A stretch of DNA of 64,000 bases. Source: Casuarina equisetifolia (taxonomy: Eukaryota > Streptophyta > Magnoliopsida > Fagales > Casuarinaceae). Shown here piece after piece: positions 22,998 through 33,549 of the stretch. Each line of letters starts with the position of its first letter. Position 1 is the first letter of the stretch. Position numbers and translations under genes: made by a program. The stretch is taken from positions 5,525,501-5,589,500 of the forward strand of contig CM052361.1 in NCBI GenBank assembly GCA_028551475.1, read 5' to 3'. The notes below the pieces were generated by a model that searched no databases, had not been told where the DNA came from, and saw only the letters and a program-made list of their open reading frames with translations.

Positions 22998-25900
22998 CTA
23001 TGGCTTCTCAAATTGCTTCAACAGAGCAACCATCCTATCAGCAGTTTCTGTCGTTGCAAGATTGTCCCTCTCGGCTACGACCTGCAAAACATGCATGCCA
23101 AATAGGTTTTGCACACTTATCTTGAATGCAACATTGTATGCATCTACTCAAATATAACACCAATGTGTTTTTGTCTTCCAGGACTATATATAAATCTTTT
23201 GGTCATAATAAAATGACAAAAATGAAGAAATCACCTCTTGAAGGACTTCAATGATCTTTGGAAGGTGTATATTTTCAGGGCCTAAGAGTTCCTTATCTGA
23301 CCTGCGGATCATTAAACAATACCAGTAAATTCAATTTAGTGCAGAACTGCAGTCATGCAAAGGCAATGGAGAATTCTTCTACAATCTTCTTGAAGGAGTT
23401 GAGAGGAACGTACCTTTCTAACATTGAACAAAGTTGTTCATGCACCTGTTTGGCTTCAGTTGAATCGTCTTTTATTGGCAAGTAGCTTAACCAGGTGGGA
23501 ACAACCTGTAATTAAAGAGCAATAAGAGGAAACACTCAACCTACAAAAGTCGACTATAACTATGATGATTGAGTATTCCTCCAAAAGCCATCTGAACCAT
23601 GTGTTTAGCATCAAGTGATTGAGACTGGTCCTCTGAGGAAGACATCCAAAGGGCATCCACGAGGGTGGCACTTAAAAAAATTGGATTCCCTAGTTTTAAT
23701 GAAACTCTAGTCTCAGTCCTCGCGTTTCAGCAGAGAATATAGATATGAAATAAAGGCTACCACCTTAATGGATCCGTATCCTAGGATGTTTCTGGTTTTC
23801 CATCCACTAATTCATTGAAATTCAAGCCACCAATAATCAGCAAGTATGTGAATCTACAAAAGAAGCATAACACGATGTGAAAATCATAAGATATGTACCT
23901 GAGGTGCATTAATACTCTCACGATGGAGCTCGCATATTTTCCCAAGAGCTGAGACGGCAATAACACGTGTCTTTCCATTTTCAGGACTTGATGCATCTGA
24001 ACGTCTTATCACAGAATTCAAACTGGCGACAGCAGCTACAGGATGCCAAGAGTATTCGATAACTGATAGAATTTTGGAAATGTTAAAAGTTTCTGGTGCA
24101 TGTTTAACATGATAAGAAAGGCACCTTCAGCCGTAGTTTTAAACTTAGATGGCGCAAACTCAGCGCAAACGCTAAATCCAATAGCAGCTCTCTGCAGAAA
24201 ACAGAACAAAGAAAGGAAAAAAAGGAAACGAAAGGACTTTCAGATGCACAGAAAACCACCACAGAGTAAGTTGACTGGAGAAACCTGGCTAATAACTGAG
24301 TCCTCGTCATCACAAGCTTTCAAGAGGAGTGGAAGATATTCGCCAACGAAACTGTCAAGAAAATATGTAGGAAAGACATATAAAACGCACAAATGAATAT
24401 CATGTCTCCAAGCAACGAAGTTTTTGAGGGAGATGTACCCATGTGCAGCTTCTGGGCATCGGTGAATTACACAATTGACAATTGAAAAGGAAAGTGCATC
24501 GTTACCAAAGGAAGAGCATTCATGGCACTGCATGGAAAGACAAAGCAAAAGCAAAAGCAAAAGCAAAAGCATATCATATGGAAAGAAAATTTCGCAATCT
24601 TATAGACATGCGGTAATACCAAATATCCTATAATTGATCAGTCCGGGACCTGAAATCTCATTTTGAGTTCCTAGACTGTAAAATTCTGGTCCCTCTAGAG
24701 AAAAATATCCTTGCAATGACTTGGGATTGGATGGGCTAACTTCCTATCTTTTGTTATCAAAATCCATATGTATGCTGTTCAAGCATAATTCTGGTCCCTC
24801 CACAAGCTGTTTAACATTAAGGTTCGTGAAATCAAAGAGAGCATTATTTTTACAGTTTATTTTTTTCGTGGTCCTACAGCAATGAGGAAAACTTCTACCC
24901 CTAAGACTAACGCTGAAAGATCAAATCCAACCGTGAAAACTTCTCAAATACAGTTTTAGAACTACATAATATTTTAGTTTGATGTTCTAAATTAGTTGTG
25001 CCTGTTACCATTCAGTATGAATAGATGCATTACATAATAAGTCCCTACCCTGTGTGAGAGCCTCTAGCAATGAGTTACAGAGGATGGCGATGCTAAGAGG
25101 AGAGATTTCATAAGTGGATCAACCCATCCCAGTGGATTTTCTGAATTCACGAAAAGGAAGCACTGGCTAGTGTCGTTCAGAAGCTATTAGACAAAATAAG
25201 GCCGAAGCAGAGTGAATGAATGGAAGTAAATGTGCAGTATAATTTTGCATCGAATAGATATTTCTCATCTTCATTGGCGATAGCTATAGGGAGAAAAGCG
25301 ATCTTTTATTTTCCAACAGGTTTTGATTTACAGGCAACGCATCAGTTGGAAAAAAGGTACTGCAAATTATTGGGAAGAAGATATTTTAAATCCTAATACT
25401 TGACACAAAAATTTAAAATCATTCCTTGATGTCGTGGCACAACTCACCAGAAACGCTGAGATGCACAGTTTTCTCCTGCATATTAAATATCCTAATTGTT
25501 CGATGCATTTTAAGGTTTGATCATAAGCATGTACAAGAAGCATAGATTGATAGCTGCAGAAAGAAACTAGTAGAAGAAAATGTATTTACTTACCATCCTA
25601 GCTATTACTTTTGATAAAATTTTGTCGAAGTAAGGCTTGAGTTTATCCTTAAACACTTGGATCATTGTGCTCAAGCAATTTCCAGCCTGTAAGAAGAAAA
25701 CAAAATGAAACCAATAACAAATGTATGTACTGTTCAACCCATAAGATACACGGAAATGAGTATCTGAAAGCAGACGTGATGAATGATATCTTCCAACTGC
25801 TTTTCTGTGCTCTTTTCATCTTCCACGTCAAAATCTTCCATGTCAGAATCTTCCAGGTTGCTAAATGGTTTCAGATATAGCACATGCATCATCCCATCTG

Positions 25901-28900
25901 TGACCAGCTTGATCTGTGCTGCAGTGAAAACTGATCCAGATTCCTGAAAAAGGAAAGTCAGTGCTGAAGAGATAATGTAAACTTGGTGTGATGGTGAACA
26001 GTGTGAAAATCCCTTCTGCATATTTGATTACTATAGAACTTAATGTGGATTATGCATTCAAAATTTGAAATCCTAAGCAATTATTGAATCAACAATGATT
26101 GGGGATTTTTTGGGTGAAACATTTTACTTCAAATAAACAAGGAAATCATGCCTTCTTTGAAATCATGCCTTCTTTGAAGTAAGGGTTATGACAAACCTCT
26201 ATGCATCTTCTTAGCGAGCTTAACATTGTGGCACATATTTCTTTGTCCTGTTCCTGCGAGGCAATTGGGCTTTTCAACTTAAAGTACTTTAACGCAGAGA
26301 AAATATGAAACATGTCTAAAATACTGGAAACTATAAGAACATAATTAAAAGATGTTTAGTTACTGCCCATCAATAAAATTGAATCCCAACAATCAAAAAG
26401 ATCATCTAGTTGAGAGATTGTCAAAGCAGTATAATTAAGACGACTAATTTATGAAAGACAAAGTACATCTATGAAGCAAATATGAAAAATGCAGTCAGAC
26501 CGGAAATAAGAAAGTCAAATCATCTTTTCAAAACAACATTGAATAACCATAAGGAAAATTTTGACCTCCTTCAAAGCTTTCACCAAACCAGGTACAACTA
26601 GGCTCAGTAATTCCTCAACAGAAGACATACTATATCCTCCAGATTCTCGCTTTTGAATGGCCAACATTGCTGAATGCAGTAATTCGGGCATGGCTAGAAA
26701 CAGAAAGTTTATAAGTCAAACCATATGAACCTATGGTCGATAAGAAAATGGAATTAGGAACTGCAATTTTACGTAAACCTGAAACAGAAGTCCTTCTGGT
26801 TTCAGAATCAAGCTGAAATTGGAGCAGCGGAACCAAAATTTTAGCGGCCTAACATATGTGAAACCAAACCAAGTTATATTGATTACAGTTGAGAGCAAAA
26901 GTCTTGTAACAAACACCAAGTTGGATGCATCACAACTAACCTGATTGACCCAAGTGAAAAAGTCTTCCTTTAAATGACAAGCGCAGCAGGATAGCAGTTT
27001 ACAAGCCAGTGCTTTCTCCTGTAATACATTACTAAACAAGACATACAGTCCTTAGTAAAAGCTAAAATATGCTTGTCAGTGTAAATGTCTCCGTATATTT
27101 TGTCCACCTAACATGAGGAAATAAATGGAAACCTTGTAGATCCTTATCTTAATAGCCTGCTTCCATTTGTGATTCAGATTTCTAGTGGTCTCAAATGACA
27201 TAATAAGATAATGTCAGTTTGCAAATGAATGAAAAAATTGACGTTTCAAGAATCCATCGGTTCACTAAAATGCAAAGATCTCCCAGATCAATCTTTAACT
27301 GATGAGAAAAAGGTTGATTTTCAAGAACAAAAGGAATTAAAAAGAAAAAAGTTAGGACAAACCTATGCCAGTCAATGTTTTGGTCAGTGCTTAGTTCTGC
27401 GGAACGAAGAAAAATAGGCATTATATCTCTAATGTAGACTAGAGAATCCTTCCCTAGGCATTGGCAGAGTTTCGTCCATGCCTGCAAAAAATTAAGCATT
27501 TTTTACACTCAAGATTGTCAATAAAAGTGACTATTAGTTATATGATCAGTTCATATGAGGTATTAAAACGAAATAGAATATACATTTACCTGTAACAGAT
27601 GGACTCTGGCAGAACGATCTTTGTCCGACAAGGATTGGTGTAGTGCTATAAGAACTTCCATCACCTTAATCAAGAGAAGTTTAGTAAATTCAAGGAGTAG
27701 ACATTCACAGCAACTTCTGACTAATTGTAGTGCCATTCTATTTTTTTTTCCTAATGTCTTGATTTTTCTTTTGTTCATTATTTCTCACGTACATCTAGAA
27801 TATTAGAACAACTACAAGAAGTTTCTATCAAAAAAACCAGAATGAATAGGGTTTTATGTAAAATTCTCACCTTTGGAGCATCATTTATAAATTTCTCCTT
27901 TCCAACACCCAATGCGATCGAACTAATGCACTCGGCTGATCTGGCTCGAATCTCAAGCTTAGATTCATCTGTGTCATTGAAAAGAATAGCTTTCAAGGAA
28001 CACAAAGTGGCATCATACCAACGATGGAATTGGCCCTGTAGCAATTCTTGCATGGATTAGAAAAGAAAAGAAAGAAAAACCAAAAACACAAGAAAGAGAA
28101 AAATACTGATAAAATTGCAATTGATGCCAGAGTAGCCATAGCCTCCTCGTGTAACTGCTTCTTCTCATTCTGAAATTTCACATGTAATGTAGGAGTTAAT
28201 ACAAGATAGATATTACAGATAGTAACCAACATAATCTGTATAATTATTTGGATCAGGGAAAAGCAGCATTGTTTTGAGTTTGAGCAGAAAAATGGTCATC
28301 AAGTGTGAGTTTGTATTCTTCTTTTCAAACAAAACCAAAGATCTACCTGCAGGAGTACAACCATTTTGTTCAGTATTTCCTTCAAGTGAAATGTTAATTC
28401 ATCTCCAACACAGCCCCCGATGAAGCAACGAATTGCCCGAGCAGCTTCTGTCTGTATGAGAAAGTTTTACTGACTGAAAAAGCAACATGAAAATGAAAAG
28501 GAAAAGAATAGAGGATAATACTTCCTACCCTGTAGCATCAGAATGAGGAACTGTGTTATCCAAAATTAAAAATGCTCTAAAAGTTGTAGGACGTTGCATG
28601 GAAATGTATACTATACCCATGACACTCAAAGCTTAAAGGAATTGATCATAAGATACATGGTAAGAAAGTTTAAAATTGAAGTACCTGTAACTGGGAAAGG
28701 TGATCTTCAGTCAATGCATTTAGAGCAGGCAATATCATATGATGATAATGGACTTGTAATTTTGGTGCCAACTTGCCACTTAGAACCTGCACTGCATTTG
28801 CAGCAGCCAAGCGAACTCGAGGGTGGGGATCTTGCAATGAAATTGATATAATTCTCGCTGCTTTCTCAAGATTATTCATCGTTTCCTGTTCAAGAGAAAC

Positions 28901-30204
28901 GAATGAAAACTCCATGACACAAAAACAAATACACATACATGCACACAAACCCACAGAAAAATAGAAAGTGAGATCTGAAAATCGAACCATGAAACAGTTC
29001 ATTGTACCTCTAGGCATAGATTTGCAACTATAGGAAGGGCAATGATTCCAGCATGACGCTTCTGCCATTCTGGGGCAAGTACGTATTGTTGCATCAATAA
29101 TAAAGCAAAGGGCAGGACTACCTTCTTATCCCCTGTACACGAAATCATGTCCAATAGGGAAACTCCTACTTGATAACCCTCCTTCTTCCCTGCAGCTATA
29201 CCCTTGCTGCCTTCTGTATCATACCATGCAGGATCATCTTCAACAAAGACAAGCAGCGACATTGCAATTGAGAGTAGGCTGTGAACAATCTCACCGCCCG
29301 TGATCTGCATCAGATTTAACACTTCCTTGGTCGAAGAATCATAGACTAATGAAAGAAAGTATAGGGCTACACTCCTTGTGTGCTCTACTGCATTCTCAGA
29401 CTGGGCGATCTGAATCATTGATTCACACACATTTTTGAAGTGTTTTGCGAAGAACTTGGGGTTCAATCGGACCACGGAAAGGAAATTCTGTAGACAAACA
29501 ACAACAGACATCTCCTCCCCATCATGCACGTATTGAACGACTTGCTCTAACATTTCCGGCAAAAGATCTTTTGCTCCATCACTGTTAATACTACCCTTCG
29601 CATGCGTTATCAATTGTAACAACGTCCTAAAGGTCAAGAATCTGATGTGTTTATTAGGTGATCTAAGAGACTTCAAGTTCGCCGAGTAAAAAGAATCAAA
29701 TCTTGGCCTCAAGAATAGGTCCATGTTCATTGGCATATTAGAGAACACCAAAAAACCCATGACTTTGTACTCTTCGTCCTCTGTCTCAGCAAAAGATATT
29801 ATAAAATCAAGAAGCTCCGGCCACTCTGCGTCCATTGTCTCGAAGACCCTGTTAGCAACAATGCCTATTAACTTGGACAAAGTCTCTTGGATGGGCCGTG
29901 AGGTTTCTCGTAAAAAACACTCAAGAAGCCGGGGCTTGAGCTCGGTTAAGATCACAGGGGAAATCGCGGTGGCCCGGAGTTGTAGAAGGTCGTAGAGTAA
30001 ACTGGCGTAGCGGGCAATGATATCTCGCTGAAGAGAGAAATGAAGGAGGCAAGCGAGCTTGAGTGACAGAGTGTTGGGATACTGCACGACGCAGAAATCG
30101 TAGATGATCCCTTGGAGTCGCTGTAGGCCTTCTTCTTCTTCTCCGGACAGGTCGGAGAGGAGAAGCTGTTTGGCCTCGGTTCTGAGGGTCTCTATGGACT
30201 CCAT
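22998..30204 (-). CDS. Importin-5-like karyopherin beta, 21 coding exons, 1056 aa
   Basis: A HEAT/ARM-repeat nuclear transport receptor related to IPO5/RanBP5 and Arabidopsis KETCH1, which moves cargo such as ribosomal proteins into the nucleus under RanGTP control. Exons on the minus strand: 30204-29008, 28885-28685, 28451-28347, 28169-28107, 28035-27871, 27664-27590, 27481-27363, 27181-27133, 27018-26941, 26848-26779, 26693-26566, 26253-26197, 25943-25776, 25686-25594, 24527-24439, 24351-24285, 24191-24125, 24035-23899, 23505-23414, 23301-23235, 23081-22998. All have GT-AG borders and matching phases. Family landmarks in order: DDPAWYDTE, APEWQKRHA, DPHPRVRLAAANAVQ, VGKEKFINDAP, AWTKLCQCLGKD, KALACKLLSCCACHLKEDFF, LLLKACDDED, GKICELHRESI. 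The acidic loop expected after exon 7 is replaced by a short basic stretch. KETCH1 is about 1,100 aa, so the length fits. Overall divergence suggests a lineage-specific paralogue rather than the main IPO5 gene. Confidence 0.93.
24541..24570. repeat. (GCAAAA)n array next to an importin splice acceptor
   Basis: About five copies of a six-base unit. In the importin transcript it reads (GCUUUU)n and forms part of the pyrimidine-rich stretch just upstream of the acceptor of the exon at 24527-24439, at the end of the longest intron (24528-25593). Confidence 0.95.
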
Positions 30205-30595
30205 TGAAGCCAGAAGCAGGTTCAGATTTCTTCAACCTTTGGAGAGAAAGATTGAAACTTTGAATGGCAGTTTTGGAGGGCTTTCGAAGACACAGAGAGA
30301 GAGAGAGAGAGAGGGAGAGAGGAAACTGACTTTCTCTGATGGCAGTTGGCCACGTTGGCAAGAAAAGACGCGGGAGGTCGACGGGTAAATACGTAATATC
30401 ACGTGGGACTAAATTGGTTATCCAAGCTGAGGAGGGGGGTACTTTTGTCATTCGAAGTAAAAGATTAGCTCCGGTAGGTTGATAATGCGATCACCTCGTA
30501 TCATCATCAAGCTGCACCCACCGTCCACAAGCCAAAATCCTGTCCCCGGGGCACGATTCCGGTAGTACTTTACCGCCGTCAGCCGGCAGTGCAAC
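30205..30595. promoter_or_regulatory. Shared promoter region between divergent importin and oxidoreductase genes
   Basis: Only 391 bp separate the two start codons. The importin side contains a (GA)n tract at about 30295-30318, which is (CT)n in its leader. A CACGTG-containing stretch (ATCACGTGGGAC) at about 30398-30409 is a G-box-like element readable from both strands. No clear TATA box is seen. Confidence 0.55.
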
Positions 30596-32978
30596 ATGGC
30601 TGAACACCCAGTGCGTTTTGGTATCATGGGATGCGCCGAGATATCCAGGAAGGTGGCTAGAGCCATAGACTTGGCACCCAACTCGATCCTCTACGCCGTC
30701 GCCAGTCGCACGATCGAAAAGGCTAAGGATTTTGCCGCCGCGATCGGATTACCGGAGGCCGTGAAGATTTATGGGAGCTATGATCAGCTACTCGACGACC
30801 CATGCGTGGACGTAGTATATATGCCACTCCCAACCAGCCTCCATGTGAAGTGGGCGGTCCTGGCTGCCCAGAGGAAGAAGCATTTGCTTTTGGAGAAACC
30901 GACGGCTGTTAACGTGGTGGAGCTTAATCGGATATTGGAAGCATGCGAATCGAACGGTGTGCAGTTCATGGATGGGAGCATGTGGCTTCATCATCCTAGG
31001 ACTGCCAAAATGAAGGAGTTGCTTTCTAGCTTCGGACAACTTAACTTGGTGAGTATATATTTCCTTTTTTTGGCTATGGTTGTATTAGGTACAATATGGC
31101 GGCACAAATACAGCGAAATTAGGATCTATGTGAAAAATAAACTTCTTTAGATAAATTTACTAGTTATGATGCCTGTTCCCTGTTCTTGGCCTTAAGAGAT
31201 TTCTAGGAGCCTTCTGGGTCTTTGCCATCTCGAATATGATTTTGTGAGAAATCTGTATTATAGTTTATGCACGTCCAATCAAATTTATCTTCTTGCCATT
31301 GATTGTGTTAGGAATTCCAAGTTTCTTGTCAAGAGGACCTATTTCCTTTATGCCATGAATTCTACTGCAGGGGCTTTTCTTTTTCTTTTTTTGGTTCACA
31401 CAGCAATCTAACTTGCTATGACATTAGTAGTCTTCTTGTCGTGCTTGAAGTTAAGCATAAATTGTAGCTTCTATCGACTGGTGTCTTCATGATCATTAGC
31501 CAGTTTCTCTTGCACATTGATCCACCCGCGACCATTCTCACCTAAGATCCGCCAGTACTATGCGGCACAAAACAGTTAAAACATTAATACCAGCCTGTGA
31601 AGTCTGCCTTAGCAGCTGTGAGTATGAAACCATGATCATCTAGACATGGAAAGATAACTTGTTGCTAGTTTATACTCACTTTAGAGCATCCTTCTCAGTC
31701 ATTACTTTCGTCCCTTATTCACTAGGGTCCACTTGGGTCTTAGTTGTATCTCAATCTACGATGGCCACAGACTCGGAATACTCTTTTCTGCCACACTTAG
31801 ACACCCTGTTCTGCCATGTGCATGTATCCTCTATATCCATTGTGATGTAGTTGAGTCACGGTTTTAAAATATGTCATAATAAATAAAAAAAATGGCATTT
31901 GAATGTCATGGGGCAACCAAATCTGCCTGATGGTTTCCATGTATGCGCATGGCTTGTATCCCTCTTCTAGTTTAAAACTGGGTGCAAAAGCTGGTGATGG
32001 CATGTTTCTCCTGCAATCCAGCGATTTGTCCTGGTTGACAACTGTTGTTGCCAATAGATACATAGCGAGCATCTTGCATCATGTGCCTGCTGGAAGTGCA
32101 AGCCAAACCTTTCATCAATCCACGAAGAATGCCAAATACCACATTGGAAGTGCTAGCCAAATTCTCTGGCAGTATCTGGTTTGCATTTCCACTGATGTCA
32201 AAGTAAGGAATAGTTTGGAAATTCCGTCAGAAGAGGTCCAATCCCAATTTCCAATGCTGGTCGATTGTAGTGTTCTTCTTGTGATGAATTAGTACTACTG
32301 GTGATGAATTAATAGAAACTTACTATTTATCTCCGCTTATGTTCCTCTGATTTGAAGATTCACAGCCAGTCAACAATGGCAGCAACCCCAGAGTTTCTTG
32401 AGAGCAACATAAGAGTAAAACCGGACTTGGACGCCCTTGGTGCCCTTGGAGACTTGGCCTGGTATTGTATTGGAGCCACCTTGTGGGCTAGGGACTATCA
32501 ACTGCCAACTGCAGTAACTGCACTGCCTGATGTGACCCGGAACTCGGCCGGAGTCATCATGTCATGCACCGCCTCCCTTCACTGGGATCAACCGGACGGC
32601 GCAGTTGCAACTATTCACTGCTCATTCCTGTCCAGCCGATCGATGGACTTGGCTATATCTGCTTCCAGAGGATCCCTGCACGTGATGGACTTCATAATCC
32701 CAAAGAAGGAGCATTCTGCTTCTTTTGACTTCACAATCGGTGCTAAGTTTGTTGATCGCCATATTGGCTGGAATGTGAGGCCGGCGGAAGTTCATGTGGC
32801 TTCCCCGCTTCCTCAAGAGGCTTTGATGGTTCAAGAACTAGCAAGGCTTGTTGGGGGCATCAGGAAACATGAGTTGGAGCCGGATAGCAAATGGCCTGAG
32901 ATTAGTAGAAAGACGCAGTTAGTAATGGATGCAGTCAAGAAGTCCATCGATCTTGGCTGTAAACCGGTTGATTTGTAA
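30596..32978 (+). CDS. Gfo/Idh/MocA-family oxidoreductase, 2 exons, 357 aa
   Basis: An NAD(P)-dependent oxidoreductase of the Gfo/Idh/MocA family, related to Arabidopsis AT4G09670; plant members are annotated as dehydrogenases and the physiological substrate is unclear. Exon 1 is 30596-31048 and exon 2 is 32358-32978. The intron of about 1.3 kb has GTGAGT at its 5' end and TGAAG at its 3' end; both exons are in phase 0. The N-terminal Rossmann fold shows FGIMGCAEISRKVARAI (residues 8-24). The family EKP motif, whose lysine is catalytic in studied members, is at residues 100-102 (LLLEKPTAVN). The C-terminal domain begins near the junction (FGQLNL-IHSQS) and includes NIRVKPDLDALGALGD and ends SRKTQLVMDAVKKSIDLG. 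Length matches the plant family (about 360 aa). The 391 bp gap to the importin start suggests a shared promoter. Confidence 0.95.
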
Positions 32979-33549
32979 TTAGCTTGCTGAGGGAACTCTC
33001 CCCTCTTGTTCATGTAACATACATTAAGCACAAGACCATATACTACATAAATGTTTCGAGCTCTTGAAGTTTGCTATGCAGTTACCACTTGGTTATCCAA
33101 ATTTAAGTAGAATACTTTATTACAAATTGGGTTTCTGTAATAGAGTAATATTTATGAATTGATTCAAGTTTGAAGTGAAAAAATGACTTTATCCTTAATA
33201 TCTTGATATAATATTTTTCTTATATGTTCAAGTATCATGCTCTTAATATTAATTTTTAAGAAAAAAGGTTGAATCTTTACAAACAATTTATTTTGCATAA
33301 GATGCAGCTTGCAACCATAATAATTGATCAGGGATCAACACTAATAATTCGGAAGAATCTTCAAAGCAAAAGACTTGGGCACCAAGTGCAGCCCGCAACC
33401 TGTCATGGCCCAAGATCCCATTGTTCTTTTTCAGCCACATCTCCATGCAACAGCTTTATCTGCCTGTAGAGGGATGGCATCCTACCCGATGATCTCTCTC
33501 GAATCCCAAAAATGGGGAGAGCATAAGAAAACTCAAACAGGCTTTGATA
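32979..33549. other. Short intergenic region between two plus-strand genes
   Basis: This holds the 3' end of the oxidoreductase gene and the upstream region of the PPR gene. The first 300 bp are AT-rich. No further gene is supported. Confidence 0.6.

Noticed and set aside
25445-25487. Candidate importin exon (EKTVHLSVS) with good splice sites between exons 14 and 15
   Set aside because: It leaves phase 1, but the next acceptor reads openly only in phase 0. Direct joining of exons 14 and 15 keeps both frame and family alignment.
33544-33549. Two extra codons before the PPR start
   Set aside because: The first codon is TTG, not ATG. The first ATG in frame is at 33550.
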